NCBI RefSeq assembly: GCF_026745355.1
Contig: NC_079208.1
Coordinates: forward strand, 25,963,805 to 26,027,804
Direction of reading: 5' to 3'
Origin: Beta vulgaris subsp. vulgaris
Lineage: Eukaryota > Streptophyta > Magnoliopsida > Caryophyllales > Amaranthaceae
DNA length: 64,000 bases
Under the pieces are notes generated by a model that ran no database searches, was not told where the DNA came from, and saw only the letters and a list, made by a program, of their open reading frames with translations. Of this stretch, positions 1 through 11,268 are shown piece after piece. How positions within the stretch are numbered: the first letter of the stretch is position 1; the number at the start of each line of letters is the position of its first letter. The translations under genes and the position numbers were made by a program.

Positions 1-1719
1 TCTCATGAAGTATGTATTTTTGTTTCGAGGGACATGAATTATTTATTTAGTTGACTTTTAATTGTGATTTTTTTTAAAATAATTGAAGATTTCAATAAGT
101 TGTCTCTATGAACTTAATTTTTTTTTGTTATGCTAGGCACTTAAGTGAATCATGTCAGAAAGATGGCATATCTGGGGTGTATGGATTTTGTGATCCTAAT
201 TATCTAGCTCCATGGACTCCAACTATAGAAGAAGATCGATGACTTTTTATGTCGTGTTTTCGAGTGCAATGGAAGCAAGAACCTTAATCAACTATCTTTT
301 GAACCTTTCCATGAAAGTAAGTGTGTATGCGTAATATATTGAAATTTGATCTAAATTAGTGTATACGGGTACTTTTTTTTTCCTTTGCTAATAAGTTGCA
401 TATAGTCGACATTGGATGTTAGCTGTCATAAGCCCTTGGAACAGAATTTTTTTTTTGGCTTGATCCTAGTGGAGCAGACTATATTCGTGAATTTGCTGAA
501 CGAATCATCAATGACTATGTGACCTAATCATAGTCTATTAATATTTTTAGTTATCTTATTATCAATGTCTTCATCTAATTAGGTTGGTGAAAATTTCTTA
601 GAGATATTGTAAAATTTAGCATGGTTCATCGAAAGGACGTCAAGAAATTGAAAAAGAATCATGTAAGGTGGAACAAGATACAAGTTTGTGTAATAATATA
701 TCTAAAAATATACTATATGTAATGAAACATTTGAATTCAAATAGCTATGTCATTTGTTGATTTATCTGAACTTTTTCATGACAGTGTCCTCGTCAAGCTC
801 TAGGCTCCAAGGATTGTGGCTATTATGTTTGTCGTTACATGATTGAAACTATCGCAAGTAGACGAATTAATTCCTGATAAGGTAACTTCGTCAGTCATTA
901 ACATCTCATACTTTTTTGGGATTGAAAATATTTGTGAAGAACGAGGAGAATGTTATTGTTGCTCATACTAATAAAATACATATTTATACTAATTCTAATT
1001 ATAATTATCTGAAATTATTTTGTAATACTTTCCAGGGATTCCTGGCACTTATTCCCAAGAGATGATTGACAAGTTAAGAGACATGTGGGTGGATTATTTA
1101 AACAATCAAACACAAGATGATGGAGATTGAAGACGAGGGTCAAGTTTGAAGTGTACATATTATTTAGTTATTTTAGAATTTTAGTTTTATTAGCTAGCAT
1201 TAGATTATAGAAATTTTATTTTAAGACATTATTAAAAGAAATTGATGTTCTGACTAAAATTGATTTTGTATATAAATTAAATGTAGCAAATATTTTTTTG
1301 ACATGAAGAATAAACCAAGCAAGAATTTATATTTAATAATATTGTTGTGGCTATTTATAAATTGTTATACAAACCTGTCAAAAAAAAAATTGTTTTATTA
1401 GAAAAAAAAAAGCGTATATACGAAGAGCCGCAAATACAGGATGATGTATGTATTGTAACATTTTACTAAACCTAAGAAACCGATTGTGGTCAATAAATGG
1501 TTCCAAAGGGTAAGGCAAGGAGACCCGCTTTTAATGTTAAATGGTCTCCTAACCTTTTATATATTATATATATACTTATCTAAGAGACTGGTTTTACCTG
1601 TCAACTGGTCTACCAAATAAACAAGGAAACTAGGCATTATAACCGGTCTCTTAGCCTAGGACACCTGTGAGATGGAGATGTGTTATAGTCCGGTTTCCTA
1701 GGCCTTTTTTGTAGTAGTG
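1..1719 (+). mobile_element. CACTA (En/Spm) transposon, 3' part
   Basis: The left part lies outside the window. The right end is the motif GTAGTAGTG (1711-1719), the reverse complement of the CACTA terminus CACTACTAC, preceded by six T. Subterminal repeats in both orientations, variants of ACCGGTCTC and GGTTTCCTAGG, crowd 1480-1710, as is usual for this superfamily. A Ulp1-type protease pseudogene lies inside. The next bases belong to a Tat LTR whose sister copy at 31032 begins GGAAG, so the element appears to have inserted into that LTR. The expected 3-bp target duplication (GAA) can only be tested with the left flank. Seen: terminus, subterminal repeats, protease. Inferred: the insertion history. 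Confidence 0.75.
146..1130 (+). pseudogene. Ulp1-like C48 cysteine protease of a CACTA element, decayed
   Basis: Exon-like blocks encode the end of a SUMO-protease-like domain of the kind carried by plant CACTA and MULE transposons. The order is a YGFCDPNYLAPWTP block near 170-220, HW with the catalytic His at 410-412, FWLDPSGADY with the Asp at 462-464, then CPRQALGSKDCGYYVCRYM with Gln and the catalytic Cys at 815-817. The last block, YSQEMIDKLRDMWVDYLNN, ends at a TGA at 1130. All catalytic residues survive. A putative intron ends in an acceptor AG just before TGTCCTCGTC at 785. Stops and frame breaks between blocks, for example after 238, argue for a dead gene. The family assignment rests on the HDQC signature; a degenerate MULE gene is less likely given the CACTA terminus 600 bp downstream. 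Confidence 0.7.
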
Positions 1720-1874
1720 GAACTAGTAATTTTTTGCTTGATCATAGGGGTTGTTACAACAACCATGACTTCGCCTGCTGTCCTTGGTGTTATCAGACCA
1801 GTTTAGTGGTGTCGGGTATCGCTTGTGAACGTTGGACGTCGGATGTCGGCGTCATATAAAATATGGCCATAACA
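1720..1874 (-). repeat. Tat-type LTR, truncated copy (element 3' LTR)
   Basis: These 155 bp correspond to 31032-31186 and end in GGCCATAACA. The match starts exactly where the CACTA terminus stops, so the rest of this LTR probably lies left of the window on the other side of that transposon. An imperfect palindrome, GGTTGTTACAACAACC, is conserved in both LTR copies. Confidence 0.75.
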
Positions 1875-1893
1875 GTAGCCCCCATTTTCCTAG
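1875..1893 (-). promoter_or_regulatory. Polypurine tract of the Tat-type element
   Basis: Read on the minus strand this is CTAGGAAAATGGGGGCTAC, directly before the LTR start TGTTATGGCC. A purine run followed by CTAC next to the 3' LTR is the arrangement seen in Tat-lineage elements. Confidence 0.6.
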
Positions 1894-2217
1894 TTGAAGT
1901 GTGCCAGAGATTAGGAAAATAATCTTCATTTTTTACCATAAGTCTATTGTTTTTCTCGAATCTTTTGCTATCGACATGTGGTTGTCGGTTGATGACTTTA
2001 GTTCGTCGTTCTGTTTGCTGACGTCTTTGACCTTCATTGATTGTTATCACAGAGTCATTGTCTTACAAGTAAAACTATCTAAACGTCACTTCGAAACGTT
2101 ATCGTAGTTGGTTCTTTCCTCATCGTATGTTGTTGGTGACATGACCAATTAAGAATCTCATAATGAATACGTAGAACGAAAAATCATGTGTCATTTGACA
2201 TATCGTAGGGGAAATTA

Positions 2218-2411
2218 GGCGACATGGCTACTTAAGACGTCGTAGAAAGAATTCTGGCGACATAGCCACTGAAGAAGATGTCGTAGAAAGAATTATGGCG
2301 ACATGGCCACTTAAGACAATGTCGTAGAAAGAATTCTGGCGATATGGCCATCTAAATTGTTGTGGGAGAAGTATGGCGATGAAGCCGCTTAAGATGTCAA
2401 AGCATGAGATT
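2218..2411. repeat. Tandem array, five units of about 37-42 bp
   Basis: Each unit starts with GGCGACATGGCCACTTAAGA or a variant and continues into GTCGTAGAAAGAATTCT. The first three units are well conserved; the last two are diverged. No open reading frame runs through it. Confidence 0.75.
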
Positions 2412-3252
2412 CTGTCGTCAAATCATTCAGAATATCTTAGTATAACGTTAGTCATTCTTTTGTCATCATTAAGTTGCTTTTAATGTCGCCTTATATGTGT
2501 AACCTTTCTTTTTCATGATGCAGAGGTTATGTCATAGGTTATACGTCATTAAAAAGCATGTATGCTTGTCGTCGTATGTATCGATGCTTAGTGTGTTTAA
2601 ACACTGCATGCATTAGCTCAAGATGAATAGCTTAAGTCAACAAATGAAATAAGTATAGGCGCATTTGTGGAAACACAATGTTAAACTCCAAAGGTGTTAT
2701 TAGATGCTTTAGTTAATTTGGGTGTAAATACCTTTGCATGTCGGTATGTCATCATAGCAAACCATGTCATCTAATGTCACTTAGCTAATGCATTATCCAT
2801 TATTATGAAACTCCATTTATATTGAAACACAAATGTCAGGACATATAAAATTCCACCATCGAAATATATAATACGTGTCTAAGTACGTCTATGCATGTCT
2901 ATGTGTGCTATTAAGGAGTCATGTGTAAATACTGCAAGTGATTATGAACATATTTATATTTTTACCTCATGATGTAATGTTTAAACATAATAAAAGAACT
3001 GATCATTAGTGTGTATGCCGATATCTGACGTTAAACTATATGTATTTAGTAGATGCATGTGAGACAAAAAAAATGAGTACCTTTATTATGTCGTCATAGC
3101 TAGTAGATCATGTGAACTAATGTCATGTGATGATATTGACTCGATGCGTGTTCCATACTTTGGAAACCCTATGTGTTCCACGTTTGTGAGATCATTGTTG
3201 GTCCGTATGTCATTTTGGTGCTTAGTGACTATCATCGCGCCCTCTGGTGACA

Positions 3253-3378
3253 GACATTTTATCGTGTATAGATACGTGTCGTGTCATCTTTTGACTAGCG
3301 TCGTGTCGTCTGAACGACATTTTATCGTGTATAGATACATGTCGCGTCGTCTTTTGACTAGTGTCGTGTCGTCGATCT
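3253..3378. repeat. Tandem duplication, 2 x 63 bp
   Basis: Two units each begin GACATTTTATCGTGTATAGA and end with GTCGTGTCGTC. They differ at only a few positions. The array lies in the same non-coding region as the 2218-2411 repeat. Confidence 0.75.
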
Positions 3379-5229
3379 AGTGACAGGCGTCACGTCATTT
3401 TGACACAAGCATCACGTCATCATTGTGTTGTCGATCATTAATTATGCAAAAGAAAAGATACAACAGCGAATGTTCTTGTGATAACCAAGTTAGTAGTGCT
3501 TGTAAAGACCAATATAAACATGTGTAACAGATAGGAAACACAATAAAGTGTTCAAATGTTAGCAACACGTAATTCATAGAGGTCAATGATACGAATAAGA
3601 ATTGCATAAATAGATTAGAAATTGCATAACTGACGTCATGAGTTTTAGCAACGTCAGTGATTGGTCATGGAACACCAATGACTTCTTCTCGTTGTTGCCC
3701 CTCAAGTGTTGACTCTGTGTTGTCGTCCCCTAAAACTTGTAAGATTTACGATTCTTTGTCATTCGTCCTCATCTCAGATATAGTCTCGATTGCCTTTAAC
3801 ATAGTCATTTGTCTACTACTTTTGACGTTGACGACGAACGCTGGTTTTGTGATGAATGCCTTATATAGTGTCAAACAACTGATGTTTGGCGTTTGAAGTC
3901 AATGGACAAGGGTACTTCTCAAGAATCAGAATTTTGTCAATGTCATTGCTACACGATTGATCTACAAAACTAGTCGTACATGCAATAGCTCTTTGGAGGT
4001 GTAAGTAAAAAGTATTTTCATACGTATGATAGTAATAATAAATGTATTATAAACAAGAGGTAGTCAAGACTGTCGAAACATATATAAGAGACGATGAGAA
4101 TCAGGGTGTAAACAATAGAGATGAATAATTGCAAAGGATATATTGAGACAAATGAAATCAACTATGAAGAAGGAATGAATTACTTCAAGGTTGAGTGACT
4201 TTAGCATCGAGTACTTGTTGATGATGTTATGATACCCGTATGGATCATCACACTGTAAGGTGTAGGTGTCAGGTTCATTCATCAATTGATTCTTGTCATC
4301 ACTTTCGTGACCGTAGCGTCGTTGTCATTGTGTCAAACGGTTTTCAATCTACATTTTTACGTAAGCTTTGAATGTCTTATTGTTTATGAAAATTATAAAC
4401 GTTTCAAGCAATCTTGGTGATGGGATTAAGTCCTGCAGTTGATGTTAGTTCAAGCAAATAATAGTAACATCTTCGTCACTTTCTGAAACAGAAGTGTTGT
4501 CATTGAGCTAATAAATAAAACAAGAGTAAATGCTAGTGTAATTACGTTATAGTCAAGTGTGATGGATAATTTATGTACTAAGTCTTCAGCCCATTCATCT
4601 GAATTATAGCATAGAAAACAAAATTTTGAAAGACTTTTGTAGCATACCTATGTGGCATCGACAATGATCACAAGTTACAACTTACTTGACGACATTAATG
4701 GTCCAAGACATTTCAATGTCAAATTTTTTCATGCTAGTATCAACCCCCAACGTGTTCTCCATTTGATTCTTTTTAGACGTCTTTCATGTCATTATGACAT
4801 CGAAAGTTTCTAGCATTTTAATGTACTTTGAGATCCTAGACTTCTTGAGTGATAGTGTGTAATCATAGTTGATGACGAGCCCCCATGGCGCTTATGTCTT
4901 TGACCAGCATTATACCTTGAACTCAAATTCTATAAGCATAATTACTAATCGCTTTCAAAGTCATGACAAAAATATCCACTAGTGGAAAAAAACCTTATAT
5001 GTCACTTAGTAACAGATGTGGTTTTTGTAAAACCGCATCCTAAAATCAACATTGAAAATGGGAGTACAATCTGATGCGGTCCTCTTGTGGACCGCATCAG
5101 ATTAAATAAACCAATGCGGTTTTTTGAAAATTTAATGTTGTTCGGTGGACCGTATCAGATTTTTGTTATTTTTTCGCTCAGCCCAGCATGCTGAATTATG
5201 GCCCACGCTGAATTATGACCAAGCACGAA

Positions 5230-5480
5230 ATGGCCCAGCCTCCTAACACTAACTCTCCTCCTCACTCCTAACCCTAACACTCTCCTCTCTCCCATACCCA
5301 CTCTCTCTCCTCCCTCATAACTATCAAACCCTAATCTCCCTCCTCTCCCCCCTCTCTCTCTCCATTCTATTCTTCCCTCACACCACGCCGTCATCAGACC
5401 TTTCCTCCTCTCTCCTCTTTCCTCTCTACTATCATGCATCCCTAAGTATCACACAACACCTTACCTCTCTCTCTCCTCTC
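5230..5480. repeat. CT-rich tract inside the CACTA element
   Basis: A 250-bp pyrimidine-rich stretch of CTCTCC and CCCTAA-like words. It resembles a plant promoter or 5' leader and could have been captured, but no gene is recognisable. It is followed directly by a GAAGAACGAA array. Confidence 0.4.
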
Positions 5481-5494
5481 TACTCCTTCACAAA

Positions 5495-5645
5495 ACGAAG
5501 AACGATGAATGAAGAAATATCAGAAAATGAAGAACGAAGAACGAAGAACGAAGAAATGAAGAGCGAAAATGGGGAATGAAGAAACGAAGAACGAAATGAA
5601 GAGCGAAACGAAGAAATGAAGTGACGAAGAATCGAAGAACGAAAT
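5495..5645. repeat. Degenerate GAAGAACGAA tandem array
   Basis: About fifteen imperfect copies of a 7-10-bp unit, GAAGAACGAA or GAAATGAAGAGC. From 5660 to 6420 the sequence becomes T-rich with repeated GGGATTTA(A/G)TTTTTGGATC. Open frames there are low-complexity Phe and Leu runs, not genes. Confidence 0.7.
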
Positions 5646-6425
5646 TGGTTCATTTGAGTTTTGATGGGATTTAGTTTTTGGATCTGCTTGTAGCTGTTGT
5701 TGTTTTTCTACGTTTTCTCTTTTTTTTTTCTACCATATTTTTTCTTTTTTTTATAAGAATTGTTCGTTTTTTCTTTTTCTTTTTTTTAACCACATTTCTT
5801 CATGTTTTCGTTTTTTTTACCATATTTTTTCGTTTTATTTGGGATTTAATTTTTGGATCAGGTTTTGGATGTAGGCTTTTATTTGGGTTTTTTGGGCTGC
5901 CATTTTCATTTCGATTTTTTTTTGCTTCCATTTTCTTTTAATTTTTGGGTTTTTATTTTTCTCTTTTTTCGTTTTCAGACTCTTAATTTTCGTTTTATTT
6001 TGGTTTTTGTTTGCTGTTGGTTTAGGATTTGTATTGTAATTTTCTGTACATATATTAATTCTGTATATATGTTAATTTTTTATTTTTCTATATTTGTATA
6101 ATTTTCTGTATTTATGTTGATATGTTGTTTCTATGTCGATTTTCTATTTCTATTGTTTCTATGTATAATTTTCTATATTCATGTAATTCCTCTGTATTTT
6201 TTTTAATTATCATACATATATTGTTGTAATTAATTGTATATATATATTGTTGTAATTATTGTGGTATAAGTTGAGTTTTTCGTGTGATAATCATACTATA
6301 TTATTATAGATTGAATATAGTTGGATTGTTAAATATGATTTTCTTTTTTTTTCTTTTTTTTTGGATATTCAAATGTTCAATTTGGCAGGATTTGTGCCTT
6401 TGTGGATCTAATATAGCTGGATGGG

Positions 6426-8017
6426 TGTTAGTGTTTTATTTTAATACCGCAAGTGTACGGTGTCGTAGCACATACGGGTCGAACTCAGGGAGGTGCAAGA
6501 TTAACCACTTCTTGATTTTATAATATAAAATAGTTACGCAATCCATAACTGATCAGGGATAATCTATAAACTAAAGGCTAAACTAATGACAGAATATGAC
6601 AAACTATGTGAATATGATAATTAAAGCACTAAGATTAAGCATCACCACTAATATGAATTGATCAAACCATAACTCACATCCTACTTATTCGACTATAGCT
6701 TAGCCCAGATTGACATTCCCTCATGATTCAGTAATAAAGCACAGTTCGAACTGAAACTAAATACTCGGTCATTCCTCAATACCTAGAGCTCACTTTCGTG
6801 ATAGCAAAAGGCCTAACTAACATGCATGTCTCCTATTTTCATGGCTTACACACATAATTAGAAGCATTAAGAACCAATATCAAATAATTCCCAATTCTAG
6901 TTCTCACCTATTTTCATGGGAGAATTCAAATCAATAACAAGATTATCTAAATTAAGACCCCACTTTCATTGATGAACTCAATTAATAAAATAACAATTTA
7001 GCATCGAGCAAATATTCCTAATTTTAACTCCAACTTTCGTTGATAATATAAAACTAGGGCTAAATCAAGATGCACAATTGACAATAATAACAATCTTGTC
7101 AAACCCTAAACATATAATTCAATAACATGGGAATTAGAGAAGAATTTACATGATCAATCCATACTAGGGCTCAACTCAATCTTAGATAAAAAACTACTCA
7201 CTAATCATGGCAAAAAGAATAAACATAATAGAAAACATAATTAAAATAATAATAAAGAGAAGATGAGAGAATAAAACTTGATTGAATTGAAGATGAATAT
7301 GAAAGCTTGAATCTTGAATCTCCAAAGTAGCAGTAGGAAATAAACTATGGCATAAAACTAGAGAGAAAACTAGAGAGGAAAAAAAACATGATATTGAAAA
7401 GTGAGTAATAGATGTCCTATTCTAATTAGAAAACCTCTAATATAGAGTTCTAACTCCTAAAACAAGTAGGGAACCAAATTACGAGATAAGGAAGCCAAAT
7501 AAATCATTAAATGGTCGAAACCATTAAAATCGCGTGCGCGTAAGAAGTTTCTGGTGGACTGTGCCAACTTTCGAAGCCCATATCTCTCAAAATACAACTC
7601 GCCTTGGGCCACAGGACCTATCATTGGAAAGCCTACTTTCCAATGCCTTTGGAATCAGCCCAATATCAACATCTAGTAAGAAGTTATGGATGAAAGAGTG
7701 AACATGACTTGATTTCCATAATTCTATCAATGAGTTCCAACTGCAATTTAGCTGCAATTTGCACTCAAATACATCCAAAATGATCCATATCAAGGTAGCT
7801 TGCTTCCAATTGTTCCCAAGTAGTCAAGCTTTTTCCAATGATACTCCAATTAGGTTCTCGACACCTAAAATTCATCAAAGAATACAAAAAACGCACAAGA
7901 GGAGTAATATTTTGCTAATTAAGTAATATCATGCAATTATGAACTGCAATGCATCTGAATGCCCCTAGAATGCAACATAAATGGAACTAAAAACCTATAT
8001 AAAAATATGACACATCA
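6426..8017 (-). repeat. Athila-type LTR, left copy (element 3' LTR)
   Basis: Near-identical to 16179-17783 along its whole length, with scattered substitutions and small indels. The right copy has an extra run near 17390 (GCTCTTCAAGCC). The 13-bp length difference comes from such indels. Confidence 0.92.
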
Positions 8018-8036
8018 AACTCTCCCAAGCTAAACC
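8018..8036 (-). promoter_or_regulatory. Polypurine tract of the Athila-type element
   Basis: On the minus strand it reads GGTTTAGCTTGGGAGAGTT directly before the LTR. A purine-rich stretch in this place primes plus-strand synthesis in Athila elements. Confidence 0.6.
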
Positions 8037-8390
8037 ATTGCTTGTCCTTAAGCAATTAGACATAGACATCGGAAAAGGAATACAAGCTACAATATAGGAC
8101 TACGATAGGGCCAAGCACACAACCAAGAACACAAGAGATACAATTACTACAAGGACCAAGCATCGAAACATTCTCAAGCAAAACCGCATAGCACGTCATG
8201 CAATGTAATCAACTCTCCTAGCATACCACATACCATCTCCCCCAAGCTAAACTTAACCAAACGTGAGTGACCTCACTTTAGTCATGTGCACTTGTACTCT
8301 CATGTGTTTATGGCATAATCAATATCACTCAACCTAAACCATGTTGACTCAAATGAAGCATTTTGTACACCACGTAATCTTCACTCATTA
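8037..8390 (-). other. Athila-type element interior next to the 3' LTR
   Basis: Non-coding. The plus strand carries words such as CTTGTCCTTAAGCAATTAG that are common beside Athila-type LTRs. It continues after the inserted block at 11269. Confidence 0.4.
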
Positions 8391-11268
8391 TTTTTGGTGT
8401 TGTTTACATTAAAATGATATTTTCTATTAAAATAAAATAATTTATTACTAAAAACTATTTTTTTAAAGTGTATAATTATTTATATTGTGTTATGTTGTTG
8501 TGATTATTAATTTAAAGTGTATATAATGTGCGTATTTATTTTATCATATAGTTAGTAATTCGATAAATTTAAGTAGCGTGTGATTTAGTTTTTAAGTGTT
8601 GTATATAATATGGGTCGACCAACATAAAGAATTGTTTTGCAAACCATATCCTTCTTATGTTGTCCAAAATTTAGAGGAGAAGTATTAAGCATAGTATTAG
8701 CATCTTCTATCTATCCTCTTTGTAACCAACAAAAGGTGAAGAGCCATCCCCCATTAACCCATCTTAATGCAATTAAACCTTTGCTTTATGATATGAACCA
8801 TCACATTATTTTTGCTGCACACTCCCTTCACGCCAGCCTTACAAAGAAAAAATAAAAAGTCCTTCTCCCTTCTCGCATTTTCGACCATTTCTGCACACTC
8901 ATCTTGTTTGCCCCATATCTCCTTCGTCTCTTATCGGAATTGGACGTGTGAGTAGTCGAAATTCATCTACTCGGAGAGATCTTGCTCGTTGTGCCATTCG
9001 TTTTTGAAGATACTGGAAGAATTGGGCGCAGTTTTCTGTTTCAATCAGACGGGTCACCCAGTTTTGTTTTCCTGTCGCACCTTCACTCGCTGAAGATCTA
9101 ACCGTTGGATCGCCCTGAAATTGGGACAGCATATTTAGGACATCTGGGCCTTCATTATGACCGGAGCGATTTTAAATCAGAGCTACATATTGACGGGAAT
9201 CCAGATCAGAACAGAACAGTACATAATGAAAATGCAAGCAATTGGAGGTCTTCAAAGGTAACTAACGGCGAACCTAGTGCGATTAGAATTCGTTTAGGAA
9301 TTATTTAGCTCTTAATATCTAAGTTGTGTTGATTTTTATGTTAAGATTTGTGGGTTGCTAAAGTTTCATATTATTGATGTTATACTTGTTATACTTAAAT
9401 GTTTATTAGTGATAGTTATGTGGAAGGAAACTAATTCTACTATTTTGTTATCCTTGCTAGAGTTTAATGGTTAGAATTTTTGTTTTATTATATCTTTATG
9501 GTTTACATATTGGTTAGTAGACATTGTAAATCATGTTGTTATACGCCTATTATGTTGGTTTGCTTAAGTATGATCAAAATGATTATAATATGAGAGTATG
9601 AATATCTGTTGCCTGCCGGTGTAAGTCACTTGAGGAAGATTCATGTCCATGGCTTGTTATCTGTTGTTATTATCTGCCACAAACTTAAGAGTGATGCTTC
9701 TTCCGTATTAGCATGGTAGTGTGGCAAGCTTATGGTTTTTATTTACATCTTAGTAGTTATGGTGTTGTAAGATGTTGGGTTGTTTGAATGATTAGATATG
9801 ATTCAAGTATACTGGTGTATCAGATGTATAAGATTTTGGTGTTATAGTTATGTATACTTATGTGTCAATGTATGCAGGTATGATGATTTACTCTTATTGC
9901 TATATGCATGCTTACATGAGCTTATTATTTTTTTATTATTATTATTGACATATATTTATATTATGAGTGTTTTAATTATTTTATGATGGTTTGGTTGTTT
10001 GTATGATTTTGGGATTATAATAATATTGTAGTTTTATAAATCAATATCTAAGTTGTCGACATTACAGTACTCGAGGGAGAATAATACTGTCTTTAGTACC
10101 GTTTCGCCAAGAGTTATGTATTAGGGGTATTATGACTAACATTGTAAATAACCTTGTACCCAAACTCATACAACGAGAGTGTAGTAGTTGGAGTATCTGT
10201 TTATACTGTGTTTTTGGTGTATATTTATGTTTGAAGAAAGATTTATTCTTTTCAGTTGGGTGAAATGATTTTTATTATTATTATATTACTATTACTTTGA
10301 GAAGAATAAATATTATTGAATTGAGACTCTTGGATTGCGATCCTAGTTTCTGCTGATTTTAGGTGTAAGGCCTGAAGGGCATCCTTATTATTTATATTTG
10401 ATAAATAAATTATTGTATTTATTAAATGTGGAAATATTTTATTGAGATTAAGATATCCGGTGGGATAGATGTAGTCCCCGGTGAAGAACATGCCAACCAC
10501 CTAGGTTGCGATTTAGGGGTATTACCTGGGTTAATTGTTATCGTCCGAGAGGTTGGGAAGTACTGAGCTGGGTACTATCCTGCATCGGGAGTTTGGCCAT
10601 TCTTAGACACAGGCAGTAGGGAACGTAAGCCCATAGGCTGTCTGGAGATTTCGATCTGACAAACCTTAGGAAGTGGGTTGCGATCCACTGACGTTCTGCT
10701 CTTTCTCAAAAGTTATTTATATTATTTTATTATATTATTATGGAGGCTCATATTATTGATCTTGTATGCTTATATTACGTTTACTATTCATGATTTACCT
10801 TATTATAGCATGTTAAACTGTCAGCTGTCATTTTGTTGTTATTTGTTTCAGTTGATATTATTTTATGTTGATTGAAACTTATTTATTAATGCTTGATAAT
10901 TCCTATATGGATCCTAATTGAGCTGGGAGAGCTGTTAGTTACTCCCCATTGATTGTGGATGTTTGTTGTATATTTTTGCAGGATTTGCTAATGAGAATCT
11001 TATTTGGTTTTGGGCTCGGGTTGAGTTGTGAGCATTAAAATATTAGATGTTTTAGGCCTAGACTTTTATATTAATTTAAGAGTTAGTTTTTCTTTTGGTT
11101 ATCAATTTAATTTTTTTGTACTATTTATTTATGTTGGTTTTATCACTTAGATAATTAAACACATTCTTGTAGTACTGACATTCCCAGAAGACGGTGTTTC
11201 CGTCATCGTCCTATACTACTATTATTATAATTTCTTTCTTTTTCGCTTTGAAATTCTGGGGTGTTACA
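8391..11268 (+). repeat. LTR-like block inserted in the Athila-type element
   Basis: The right end GGGGTGTTACA is the usual 3' end of many plant Ty3/gypsy LTRs. The following CATTT (11269-11273) resembles CATTA at 8386-8390, a possible 5-bp target duplication with one change. The block holds leader-like sequence with a CT-rich stretch near 8860 but no protein domain and no primer-binding site. A solo LTR is the simplest reading. The left end is uncertain because it lacks the expected TGTAACACC start. Confidence 0.45.

Larger units (their letters stand above)
1875..4976 (-). other. Non-coding interior of the Tat-type element, left part
   Basis: No protein domain was recognised on either strand. 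The stretch is rich in TGTCGT, GACGTC and TGACG motifs and holds two short tandem arrays (2218-2411 and 3253-3378). It continues at 18206 after the inserted CACTA element. Tat and Ogre elements often carry long tandem-repeat-bearing untranslated regions between pol and the 3' LTR, and this stretch may be such a region. Confidence 0.5.

Noticed and set aside
2218..3378. CRISPR-like array of short repeats
   Set aside because: Units are adjacent, without unique spacers, and lie in a plant retroelement.
5678..6101. Phe/Leu-rich frames that look like membrane proteins
   Set aside because: T-rich DNA inside a non-autonomous CACTA element. The hydrophobicity is a composition effect.
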